From Desulfobacteraceae bacterium (GTDB lineage: Bacteria > Desulfobacterota > Syntrophobacteria > BM002): a stretch of DNA of 6,740 nt. The translations under genes and the position numbers were made by a program. The DNA is taken from assembly GCA_002899795.1 (NCBI GenBank), contig PPDG01000348.1, positions 1-6,740 of the forward strand. Reading direction: 5' to 3'. Positions 1 through 6,463 of the stretch are shown in pieces. Numbering within the stretch: position 1 is the first letter of the stretch; the number at the start of each line of letters is the position of its first letter. Below the pieces are notes generated by a model. The model was not told the DNA's origin and did no database searches. It was given only the letters and a program-made list of their open reading frames with translations.

Positions 1-17
1 CTGTTCGAAATTCCTTG

Positions 18-73
18 TTCGATATTGTCCTTCGGACTCCCCACCCTGCGGGCGGGTCCCCAGTTTCGATATT
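18..73. repeat. GC-rich hairpin between 9-base direct repeats
   Basis: TTCGATATT occurs at 18-26 and again at 65-73 in the same orientation. A related TTCGAAATT lies just outside at 4-12. Between the two copies is a short GC-rich segment with two stems: GTCC/GGAC (27-30 with 34-37), and CCCACCC/GGGCGGG (40-46 with 50-56, one A-C mismatch, loop TGC). The last part, TGCGGGCGGGTCCCC (47-61), recurs exactly in inverted orientation at 5474-5488. The arrangement looks like a small REP- or MITE-like element with flanking duplications. That reading is inference; simple AT-rich repeat drift around a hairpin is the alternative. Confidence 0.45.
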
Positions 74-160
74 CAAAATACAAAACAGGCTGAATCCCGC
101 TTCAATGAGGGCTAGAAGGTTCGGCACAATATAACCTCAAGCAGAAATACCTGTCTCTGA

Positions 161-214
161 TCCCCGCAAATCGGGATCTTGGACTGGTCCACCGAAGATC
201 CCGCTAGTCGGGGA
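161..214. repeat. Inverted repeat with alternative foldings
   Basis: The arms are 161-180 and 195-214. TCCCCG (161-166) pairs with CGGGGA (209-214), and CGGGATCTT (172-180) pairs with AAGATCCCG (195-203). A symmetric 5-base internal loop (caaat opposite ctagt) and a 14-base apical loop complete it. Each arm can also fold alone: GATCCC (159-164) with GGGATC (173-178), and CCCG (200-203) with CGGG (209-212). In addition TGGTCC (185-190) can pair with GGACCA (216-221) around the second small hairpin. There is no T-run, so it is not a standard terminator. It may be a structured leader RNA, a repeat element or a DNA cruciform; I cannot tell which. Confidence 0.5.
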
Positions 215-314
215 AGGACCAGGTGTGCGATGTTGAGTAAAGACCGGCTTGGCATGGCTTTCGCAGAGAGATGATCGTGATTCTAGATGGGAAGCAACGA
301 GCCAAGAACCGTCA

Positions 315-350
315 TTGACATTTACTTTGCAATGACTAATTTGGTATGTT
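315..350 (+). promoter_or_regulatory. Candidate sigma-70-type promoter for ftsH
   Basis: Two overlapping readings exist. One is an extended -10, TGG followed by TATGTT (345-350), with TTTACT (321-326) as a weak -35 at 18-base spacing. The other is a perfect TTGACA (315-320) with a poor -10, TAATTT (337-342), at 16-base spacing. Either gives a start of transcription at about 350-357 and a leader of roughly 50 bases before the start codon. Neither reading is strong, and transcription could also enter from upstream of the window. Confidence 0.3.
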
Positions 351-391
351 AGTGATACAGACTCGAAATTGACAATGTAGTATACTGTTTT

Positions 392-397
392 GAGGAG
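392..397 (+). promoter_or_regulatory. Shine-Dalgarno of ftsH (decides start)
   Basis: GAGGAG at 392-397 lies 7 bases before TTG 405, which is near-ideal spacing. The alternative TTG at 390 would place this motif inside its own coding sequence, and the bases before 390 contain no purine-rich site. The site therefore favours 405 as the start of ftsH. Confidence 0.75.
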
Positions 398-404
398 AAA
401 CGAA

Positions 405-2360
405 TTGAGCCCTTTCTATAAAAACCTAGCACTCTGGCTGGTCATAAGCTTGATGGTCATCCTGCTCTTCAACATGTTTAACCATCCCGGCCAAAGCAAG
501 CAGGAGACAAGCTACAGCGAGTTTATCGCCGCCGTCTCTGACGGAGAGGTGAATCAAGTAACCATTCAGGGGAACGACATCTTTGGCAAGTACAAAGACG
601 GCACTTCTTTTCGAACCTTCGTTCCCAACGATCCCGACCTGATCCGGGTGTTACGGGATAAGGGTGTACAGATAACAGCGAAAGCTGTAGAGGAGTCGCC
701 CTGGTTCATGACGATCCTGATCAGCTGGTTCCCAATGCTCTTGCTGATCGCCGTATGGATCTTTTTTATGCGTCAAATGCAAGCCGGTGGCGGCAAAGCA
801 ATGTCGTTTGGAAAAAGCCGGGCACGCCTCGTCTCTGACTCGGCCCGCAAAGTGACCTTCGAGGATGTAGCCGGCATTGAGGAAGCCAAAGAAGAGCTTG
901 AGGAAGTCATTGAATTCCTTCGGGATCCCAAAAAATTCACCAAACTCGGGGGGCGTATTCCCAAAGGTGTACTGCTCGTTGGCTCCCCTGGTACTGGAAA
1001 AACCTTACTGGCCCGAGCAATTGCCGGTGAAGCCGGGGTGCCGTTTTTCAATATAAGCGGCTCCGACTTCGTGGAGATGTTTGTGGGTGTAGGCGCCTCC
1101 CGCGTGCGCGATCTCTTCGTTCAGGGGAAAAAACACGCTCCCTGCATCATCTTTATTGATGAAATAGACGCAGTGGGACGACATCGAGGAGCAGGTCTTG
1201 GGGGCGGTCATGACGAGCGGGAACAAACCCTCAATCAGCTTCTGGTGGAAATGGACGGCTTTGAGTCCAATGACGGGGTAATTCTCATTTCCGCCACCAA
1301 CCGCCCGGATGTGCTAGACCCTGCTTTGCTCAGACCGGGCCGCTTCGACCGCCAAGTGGTGGTGCCACTTCCGGACCTAAGGGGGCGGGAGGGCATTCTC
1401 ATGGTTCATGTCCGCCACACGCCTTTGTCATCTGATGTGGACCTGAGCGTAGTGGCCCGAGGCACCCCAGGATTTTCTGGAGCTGATTTGGAAAACTTGG
1501 TAAACGAGGCTGCATTGCTCGCGGCTCGGCTCAACAAAGAGATGGTTGAGATGATTGACCTGGAGCGGGCCAAAGACAAAGTTATGATGGGCACTGAGCG
1601 CAAGAGCATGATTATGAGTGAGAAAGAAAAGCGCAACACCGCCTTCCATGAGGTGGGCCATGCCCTCGTGTCCAAGTTTCTCCTCGGAACAGACCCAGTC
1701 CATAAGGTAAGCATCATCCCGCGGGGCCGCGCCCTTGGTGTGACCATGACTCTGCCGATCGAGGATCGGTATTCCTATGACGAAGACTACATGAAAAACA
1801 CCCTGGCAAAACTAATGGGCGGCCGGGTCGCGGAAGAGCTAGTCTTCAACCACAAGACCAGCGGTGCCAGTGATGATATAGAAAAAGCAACCACCATAGC
1901 CCGCAAGATGGTAACGGTCTATGGCATGAGCGAGTCCATGGGACCAATCGCTTTCGGACAAAAAGAGGAGGCGATCTTTCTCGGCCGAGAGATTGCCCAG
2001 CACCGGGACTACAGTGAGAAAACTGCCATCAGCATTGACGAGGAGGTTCGGCTCATTGTTGACGAGGCTTACAACACTGCCAAAGGGATCCTCCAGGAGC
2101 ACGAGGACCTTCTCCACAAGATTTCCGAAACCCTCATCGAAAAGGAAACCCTGGATGGCAAAGAGATCGATGCCATCATAGAGGCCACCAAGCCGGGGCT
2201 AGAGTTCACCCCAACTGTGACCGCCGCAGATGTGGTTGCGGAGGAACGCCGCCAGGCCAGAGACAGCCAACCTCAACCGGAACCCCAGGAACAAGAGGAT
2301 CCCGTTACCGCCAAAGAAACAGACCTTCCCAAGGATAAGCTCGGAGAGACCCAGGCGTGA
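405..2360 (+). CDS. ftsH: ATP-dependent zinc metalloprotease FtsH
   Basis: FtsH is a membrane-anchored hexameric AAA+ protease that extracts and degrades misfolded membrane proteins and selected soluble substrates. From the TTG start the protein has 651 residues, usual for the family. Segments in order are: membrane segment about 4-25, a short periplasmic domain, membrane segment about 100-122, the AAA module, then the M41 peptidase. Visible motifs are Walker A GSPGTGKT (193-200), pore loop FVG (226-228), Walker B with IDEID (248-255), a second region of homology with two arginine fingers (297-316), zinc motif HEVGH (415-419) and a third zinc ligand Asp near 491. The tail after about 605 is rich in Gln, Pro and Glu and probably disordered. 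The start at 405 is chosen over TTG 390 because of the Shine-Dalgarno at 392-397 and because the resulting N-terminus begins close to the FYKNLALW stretch as I recall it in deltaproteobacterial FtsH. Position 2 of Walker A is Ser rather than the common Pro. The stop overlaps the folP start. Confidence 0.97.
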   Translation: MSPFYKNLALWLVISLMVILLFNMFNHPGQSKQETSYSEFIAAVSDGEVNQVTIQGNDIFGKYKDGTSFRTFVPNDPDLIRVLRDKGVQITAKAVEESPWFMTILISWFPMLLLIAVWIFFMRQMQAGGGKAMSFGKSRARLVSDSARKVTFEDVAGIEEAKEELEEVIEFLRDPKKFTKLGGRIPKGVLLVGSPGTGKTLLARAIAGEAGVPFFNISGSDFVEMFVGVGASRVRDLFVQGKKHAPCIIFIDEIDAVGRHRGAGLGGGHDEREQTLNQLLVEMDGFESNDGVILISATNRPDVLDPALLRPGRFDRQVVVPLPDLRGREGILMVHVRHTPLSSDVDLSVVARGTPGFSGADLENLVNEAALLAARLNKEMVEMIDLERAKDKVMMGTERKSMIMSEKEKRNTAFHEVGHALVSKFLLGTDPVHKVSIIPRGRALGVTMTLPIEDRYSYDEDYMKNTLAKLMGGRVAEELVFNHKTSGASDDIEKATTIARKMVTVYGMSESMGPIAFGQKEEAIFLGREIAQHRDYSEKTAISIDEEVRLIVDEAYNTAKGILQEHEDLLHKISETLIEKETLDGKEIDAIIEATKPGLEFTPTVTAADVVAEERRQARDSQPQPEPQEQEDPVTAKETDLPKDKLGETQA

Positions 2361-3205
2361 ACCGGCCGCGCTTTACCATCCATTGCGACGAACAAACCTT
2401 GGAGTTGGGCGAGCGGTCCCTGCTCATGGGGACCATTAACGTCACTCCCGATTCATTCTCCGACGGCGACCGTTTTTTTCAAACAGAGAAAGCCATCAAA
2501 CAGGGAGAACTCCTCGCCTCTGAGGGGGCGGACTTGCTGGATGTTGGCGGCGAATCCACCAGACCATTTTCTGATCCTGTACCTTTGGAGGAAGAACTGC
2601 GGCGGGTCATCCCGGTTGTAAGTGAACTGGCAAAGCGCACCTCTATTCCCATTTCCATTGACACCTGCAAAGCCGAAGTGGCTCGGACTGCCTTGGATGC
2701 AGGTGCAACGATGATCAATGATATCAGCGGGCTGCAATTTGATCCGCAGATGGTAGAACTGGCTGCAGCTGCAAAGGTTCCGCTCGTTCTTATGCACATG
2801 CAGGGCACCCCACGAAGCATGCAGATCGAGCCACACTATGGTTCGCTGTTTTCCGAAATCATCGCTTTTTTGGAAGAACGCATTCAATTTGCTTGCGCCG
2901 GAGGGGTCTCCCGCGAACGTATCATTGTTGACCCGGGCATTGGCTTTGGCAAGACCGTAAACCACAATCTGCTGTTAATCAAGCACTTGGATGCTTTGGC
3001 CACACTAGGCTTACCCATCCTCCTCGGCACTTCACGCAAGTCCTTTATTGGTGAGGTGCTGGACAAGGAAGTCACCGAGCGCGAACCTGGTACATGGGCC
3101 ACAGTCTGCGCAGGCATAATCAAAGGAGCCCATATTATCCGAGTCCATGAAGTTGCCACCTGCCGTCAGCTGGCTGATATGACAGACGCTATCATAAACG
3201 CATAG
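2357..3205 (+). CDS. folP: Dihydropteroate synthase
   Basis: This cytoplasmic TIM-barrel enzyme condenses 6-hydroxymethyl-dihydropterin diphosphate with p-aminobenzoate to form dihydropteroate in folate synthesis; it is the target of sulfonamides. It has 282 residues, normal length. Visible motifs are INVTPDSFSD (27-36, with the metal-binding Asn28), DVGGESTRP (62-70), IDT (101-103), ND (121-122), DPGIGFGK (192-199), TSRKSF (225-230) and the C-terminal RVHEV (262-266), where most members have RVHDV. The start is GTG at 2357. It overlaps the ftsH stop as GTGA and has GGAGAG (2343-2348) 8 bases upstream, which suggests translational coupling. ftsH-folP adjacency is common in bacteria. The stop codon lies inside the first unit of the 7-base repeat array that follows. 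Confidence 0.97.
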   Translation: MNRPRFTIHCDEQTLELGERSLLMGTINVTPDSFSDGDRFFQTEKAIKQGELLASEGADLLDVGGESTRPFSDPVPLEEELRRVIPVVSELAKRTSIPISIDTCKAEVARTALDAGATMINDISGLQFDPQMVELAAAAKVPLVLMHMQGTPRSMQIEPHYGSLFSEIIAFLEERIQFACAGGVSRERIIVDPGIGFGKTVNHNLLLIKHLDALATLGLPILLGTSRKSFIGEVLDKEVTEREPGTWATVCAGIIKGAHIIRVHEVATCRQLADMTDAIINA

Positions 3206-3307
3206 CGCATAGAGCATAGCGCTAAGCGATTAATCTATTGAACTGTTAATCAACTATTCCTAAACTCGTTTAGATTTCGCTATGCGCTCTGCGCCAGGCG
3301 CTTTGCG
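3199..3307. repeat. Inverted pair of heptanucleotide repeat arrays
   Basis: The left array has four 7-base units: CGCATAG (3199), CGCATAG (3206), AGCATAG (3213) and CGCTAAG (3220). The right array also has four: CGCTATG (3278), CGCTCTG (3285), CGCCAGG (3292) and CGCTTTG (3299), followed by CG. The reverse complement of the right array aligns unit for unit with the left, 21 of 28 bases identical, so the two can form a long imperfect stem. The 51-base AT-richer spacer has its own small stems: GATTAA/TTAATC (3228-3233 with 3246-3251) and CTAAA/TTTAG (3260-3264 with 3269-3273). It fills nearly all of the folP-glmM gap, contributes the folP stop codon and ends just before the glmM ribosome site. 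No T-run follows, so it is not a classical terminator. It could be a dispersed genomic repeat or an RNA stability element. Confidence 0.7.
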
Positions 3308-3324
3308 ATGAAGAGGGGCGTAAG

Positions 3325-4674
3325 ATGGGTAAAATCTTCGGAACCGACGGGATTAGAGGGGTAGCCAATGTCTATCCCATGACAACGGAAATGGCCATGC
3401 AGTTGGGCCGGGGCGTAGCGTACGTCTTCAAAAATGACAAGCGCCGTCACAAGATCGTTATTGGTAAAGATACCCGACTCTCAGGCTATATGATTGAAAA
3501 CGCCATAGCCTCAGGCATCTGTTCCATGGGAGTGGATGTGCTCCTAGTGGGACCACTGCCTACCCCGGGTATCTCCTTTATCACCAGCAGCATGCGGGCG
3601 GATGCCGGTGTGGTCATTTCTGCCTCTCACAATCCTTTTCAGGACAATGGTATCAAGTTCTTTTCCCGCGACGGGTTCAAGCTCGACGATGAAATTGAGG
3701 AAAGAATCGAGGACCTCATTTTCTCTAATAACATTGATCACCTTCGACCAACCGCCGAAGAGGTGGGTAAGGCCTTCCGAGTGGATGATGCTGTGGGCCG
3801 GTACGTGGTTTTCTTGAAAAATACCTTCTCTAAGGATCTCACTCTGGACGGCATCAAGATTGCGGTGGATTGTGCCAACGGCGCCTCTTATAAAGTTGCG
3901 CCCGCTGTTTTCGAGGAACTGGGCGCCAACCTGGTACTCACTGGTGTGAAACCGAACGGCTACAACATAAACGACGACTGTGGTAGTGTTTACCCCCAGG
4001 TGACTGCTGATCTGGTGAAAGAATCTGGAGCTCAGCTGGGGATTGCCTTTGATGGAGATGCGGACCGGCTCATTTGTGTGGATGAAAAGGGAGCAGTGGT
4101 GGACGGTGACCAGTTAATGGCGATTTTTGCGGCCCGCATGCTCAGAGAAAAGCGGCTGAACCACTCCACCCTGGTCACCACCGTCATGAGCAATTTGGGA
4201 TTAGAAGTAACCCTCAAGTCCTTGGGCGCTAGTCTTGAGAGGACTGCGGTGGGTGACCGTTATGTGGTGGAAAGAATGCGAACTGGTGGCTTTAACCTGG
4301 GCGGTGAACAGTCCGGCCACATCATTTTTCTCGATCACAATACCACTGGCGACGGCATCCTTTGCGCCCTCCAACTCCTGGAGGTTATGCTTACTGAAAA
4401 CAAGCCCCTGTCTGAACTGGCTGCCATTATGGATCGCTATCCCCAACATCTGGTCAACGTCCGCGTCAAAGAGCGTAAACCTCTGGATGAGTTCCCCGAG
4501 ATTACCCGTGCCGTGAAGCAGGTTGAAGAAAAACTAGGCGATGATGGTCGCCTCCTCATCCGGCCTTCAGGAACTGAGCCCGTGATTAGGGTAATGATTG
4601 AAGGGAAAGATCAGGATCTCGTGGTGGAACTGGCCGAGGAGACCGCGGCCACAATTGAACGAGTAATGGCATAA
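3325..4674 (+). CDS. glmM: Phosphoglucosamine mutase
   Basis: GlmM interconverts glucosamine-6-phosphate and glucosamine-1-phosphate, the step that leads to UDP-N-acetylglucosamine for peptidoglycan and lipopolysaccharide. The protein has 449 residues, typical of the family. Its four-domain alpha-D-phosphohexomutase signature is complete: GTDGIRG near the N-terminus (6-12), the active-site phosphoserine loop SASHNP with Ser101, the metal-binding loop DGDADR (243-248), the sugar-binding GGEQSGH (326-332) and the phosphate-binding RPSGTEP (413-419). The ATG start has GAGGGG (3313-3318) 6 bases upstream. The GTDGIRG and GGEQSGH forms point to GlmM rather than phosphomannomutase. It stands 119 bases after folP, where many bacteria carry cdaA and ybbR, which are absent here, and 15 bases before coaX. 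Confidence 0.97.
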   Translation: MGKIFGTDGIRGVANVYPMTTEMAMQLGRGVAYVFKNDKRRHKIVIGKDTRLSGYMIENAIASGICSMGVDVLLVGPLPTPGISFITSSMRADAGVVISASHNPFQDNGIKFFSRDGFKLDDEIEERIEDLIFSNNIDHLRPTAEEVGKAFRVDDAVGRYVVFLKNTFSKDLTLDGIKIAVDCANGASYKVAPAVFEELGANLVLTGVKPNGYNINDDCGSVYPQVTADLVKESGAQLGIAFDGDADRLICVDEKGAVVDGDQLMAIFAARMLREKRLNHSTLVTTVMSNLGLEVTLKSLGASLERTAVGDRYVVERMRTGGFNLGGEQSGHIIFLDHNTTGDGILCALQLLEVMLTENKPLSELAAIMDRYPQHLVNVRVKERKPLDEFPEITRAVKQVEEKLGDDGRLLIRPSGTEPVIRVMIEGKDQDLVVELAEETAATIERVMA

Positions 4675-4689
4675 AGGTGGACCACTCCC

Positions 4690-5469
4690 ATGTTACTTGC
4701 CATTGACATAGGCAATACCAATACCGTCCTGGGCCTGTACAGGGGTGCTGAACTCGTCACCGATTGGCGTATTCGTACCGAACAGGACATGACCGCCGAT
4801 GAGTACGGTATTATGATGCACAACCTCTTTGCAGCCAAGAATGTCCAATTTAAAGACGTGACTCACATGGTGGCCTCATGTGTAGTGCCCCCAATGCTCA
4901 ACACCGTGGTTGAATTCGCCAACAAGTACTTTGAGATTGAACCTCTTCTGGTCGGGCCAGGAATCCGCACCGGAATGCCCATCTACTACGACAATCCCAA
5001 AGAGATCGGTGCTGACCGGATTGTCAATGCAGTAGCTGCCTATGAAAAATATAAGACCAGTGTGATTATTGTCGATTTCGGCACTGCTACTACCTTCGAT
5101 TATGTCTCCCCCAACGGCGAATACTTGGGTGGAGTCATCAGTCCCGGAGTCATGATCTCCTGCGAAGCACTCTTTCAAAAAGCCTCAAAGCTGCCGAGAG
5201 TGGAGATTTTCGCCAAACCCAAAGCCGTTCTCACCAAGGACACCATTAGCGCCATGAACGTCGGCATAGTATATGGTTATGCCGGTCTAGTGGATGGTAT
5301 TGTGAGCCGGATCAAAGAGGAGGCCGGTACCAATCCTATGGTAGTGGCCACCGGTGGCTTGGCCCGTTTAATTTCGGCTGAATCTGAAGAAATTGAACTG
5401 GTTGACGACGACCTCACTTTGGAAGGGCTCAGAATCATTTTTGAACGGAATCAGGGAGAAGAGAAATAG
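4690..5469 (+). CDS. coaX: Type III pantothenate kinase
   Basis: CoaX phosphorylates pantothenate with ATP, the first step of coenzyme A synthesis. The type III enzyme belongs to the ASKHA fold; family knowledge says it needs a monovalent cation and is not feedback-inhibited by CoA. The protein has 259 residues, the usual length. Motifs seen are the N-terminal phosphate loop with DIGNTNT (6-12), GADR (107-110, containing the Asp109 regarded as the catalytic base), DFGTATT (129-135), GGVISPG (147-153) and ATGG (220-223). The ATG start follows AAAGGTGG (4673-4680) by 9 bases and lies 15 bases after the glmM stop, so the two are probably co-transcribed. No birA or type I kinase gene is in the window. 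Confidence 0.96.
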   Translation: MLLAIDIGNTNTVLGLYRGAELVTDWRIRTEQDMTADEYGIMMHNLFAAKNVQFKDVTHMVASCVVPPMLNTVVEFANKYFEIEPLLVGPGIRTGMPIYYDNPKEIGADRIVNAVAAYEKYKTSVIIVDFGTATTFDYVSPNGEYLGGVISPGVMISCEALFQKASKLPRVEIFAKPKAVLTKDTISAMNVGIVYGYAGLVDGIVSRIKEEAGTNPMVVATGGLARLISAESEEIELVDDDLTLEGLRIIFERNQGEEK

Positions 5470-5473
5470 ACGC

Positions 5474-5488
5474 GGGGACCCGCCCGCA
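5474..5488. repeat. Inverted copy of a 15-base GC-rich word
   Basis: GGGGACCCGCCCGCA here is the exact reverse complement of 47-61. It lies 4 bases after the coaX stop in the 82-base coaX-ldcA gap. The rest of that gap (to 5551) holds a small palindrome GCAAAGTTTGC and no recognised terminator or promoter. The match suggests a dispersed repeat family in this genome, though 15 GC-rich bases could also recur by chance. Confidence 0.45.
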
Positions 5489-5551
5489 AAGTTTGCACCG
5501 TCACACCAATTCAGGTAGTCAAAAACGTCAGGTCGAGCAAACCCGTTTTTT

Positions 5552-6463
5552 ATGACAACTGTAATCAAACCACCCCGACTGCAACCTGGAGACCGGGTAG
5601 GAGTACTGGCACCGGCCAGTCCCTGTCCAGTAGACGAACTCGAGTCAGGCTGCCTCATCTTGGAGAAAATGGGTTTGGAGGTAGTTGTGGACGTGGGAAG
5701 CGAGAGCCTGCAAGCCGACTACTTGGCCGGAAGTGACGAATACCGTGCCTCTCGATTTAACCAATTCGTCCAAGATCCCGAAATACGGGGTCTGTTTTGC
5801 GCCCGGGGCGGGTACGGCTCCCTGCGTATTCTTTCAGAACTCTCATACGACCGCTTACGATCTACTCCCAAACCATTGGTAGGATTCAGTGACATCACCG
5901 CCCTGCTTCTCGCCTGTTACAGGCAGACCGGCTTGGTCTGCTTCCATGGCCCTACCGTTTCTACCCTGGCCACGGCTGACCAAAACACCGTGGATTCTCT
6001 CTGGAAGGCTCTGAGTATTACTGAACCCATGCAGGTGCATTTTCCTGAGGCACTCTGCCTCAAACCGGGGAGTTGTGTGGGACCAGTGCTCGGCGGTAAT
6101 TTCACCACCCTCAGTCACCTGCTGGGCACGGACTTTTTTCCATCATTTACTGGCGCTATTCTTTTGCTGGAGGACAGGGGTGAGCCCACATACAGGATTG
6201 ACCGCATGTTGACCCAGCTGCTCCACACCGGTTTCTTCGGCGATGTCGCCGGTCTAATCCTGGGCGATTTTTCCGAAAGTGGCCCACGCGATGAACTCAA
6301 TGAACTGGTCCAGGAACGGCTTGCCTCGACCTCCTTTCCCATACTCTCCGGCGTTCCCATTGGCCACGAGCAGCAAAACCTTACCCTACCCCTCGGCCTG
6401 CCCGCAACTTTGGACGCAGAAGCCGGTACACTAACCTATCACCAGGCGGCCACGACACCATGA
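5552..6463 (+). CDS. ldcA: Muramoyltetrapeptide LD-carboxypeptidase (S66 family)
   Basis: S66 serine peptidases remove the terminal D-Ala from murein tetrapeptides (L,D-bond) in the cytoplasm during peptidoglycan recycling; some relatives instead cleave microcin C7-type peptides (MccF) or have other substrates. The protein has 303 residues, normal length, with no signal peptide. Seen are the N-terminal KPPRLQPGD and APASP, the nucleophile region ARGGYGS with Ser90, GFSDITALL (111-119), GGNFTTL (181-187), LLEDRGE with the likely catalytic Glu207, and PIGHEQQN with the likely catalytic His272. The triad Ser-Glu-His is therefore complete. The ATG at 5552 is the only usable start after an in-frame TAG at 5516-5518, yet it lacks a Shine-Dalgarno at normal distance. 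It overlaps the next gene as ATGA. Assignment to LdcA rather than an MccF-like immunity protein rests on the housekeeping context and is less certain than the family. Confidence 0.9.
   Translation: MTTVIKPPRLQPGDRVGVLAPASPCPVDELESGCLILEKMGLEVVVDVGSESLQADYLAGSDEYRASRFNQFVQDPEIRGLFCARGGYGSLRILSELSYDRLRSTPKPLVGFSDITALLLACYRQTGLVCFHGPTVSTLATADQNTVDSLWKALSITEPMQVHFPEALCLKPGSCVGPVLGGNFTTLSHLLGTDFFPSFTGAILLLEDRGEPTYRIDRMLTQLLHTGFFGDVAGLILGDFSESGPRDELNELVQERLASTSFPILSGVPIGHEQQNLTLPLGLPATLDAEAGTLTYHQAATTP

Larger units (their letters stand above)
1..404. other. Non-coding region upstream of ftsH
   Basis: No convincing gene was found here. The three forward frames read from base 1 close at stops around 91-93, 110-112 and shortly after 130, and none resembles a protein end I recognise. 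I see no tRNA cloverleaf and no stem followed by a T-run that would be an intrinsic terminator. The region holds short TTCGATATT-type repeats around a GC-rich hairpin (18-73), a larger inverted repeat (161-214), a weak candidate promoter (315-350) and the ftsH ribosome binding site (392-397). In related bacteria tilS or hpt often lies upstream of ftsH; neither is visible here. Confidence 0.65.

Noticed and set aside
159..223. Riboswitch or T-box leader upstream of ftsH
   Set aside because: I found no T-box core motif (such as TGGNACC with an upstream specifier domain) and no riboswitch consensus I know; only generic pairing is visible.
369..386. TTGACA (369-374) and TATACT (381-386) just upstream of ftsH
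   Set aside because: Both boxes look excellent, but only 6 bases separate them instead of about 17, and a start from TATACT would fall on the ftsH Shine-Dalgarno.
1406..1747. Minus-strand frames of about 90-113 residues inside ftsH
   Set aside because: They overlap the conserved AAA/protease region in other frames and have no family features.
2453..2965. 170-residue reading frame on the minus strand inside folP
   Set aside because: It lies wholly within folP, whose motifs are complete, and its translation has no recognisable domain or ribosome site. It is a shadow of the real gene.
3199..3307. CRISPR array or intrinsic terminator in the folP-glmM gap
   Set aside because: The units are only 7 bases with no spacers, so it is not CRISPR. 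No T-run follows a strong stem, so it is not a standard terminator.
3308..3364. Possible short upstream frame starting at ATG 3308 before glmM
   Set aside because: It is out of frame with glmM, only about 18 codons long, has no ribosome site of its own and includes the glmM Shine-Dalgarno.
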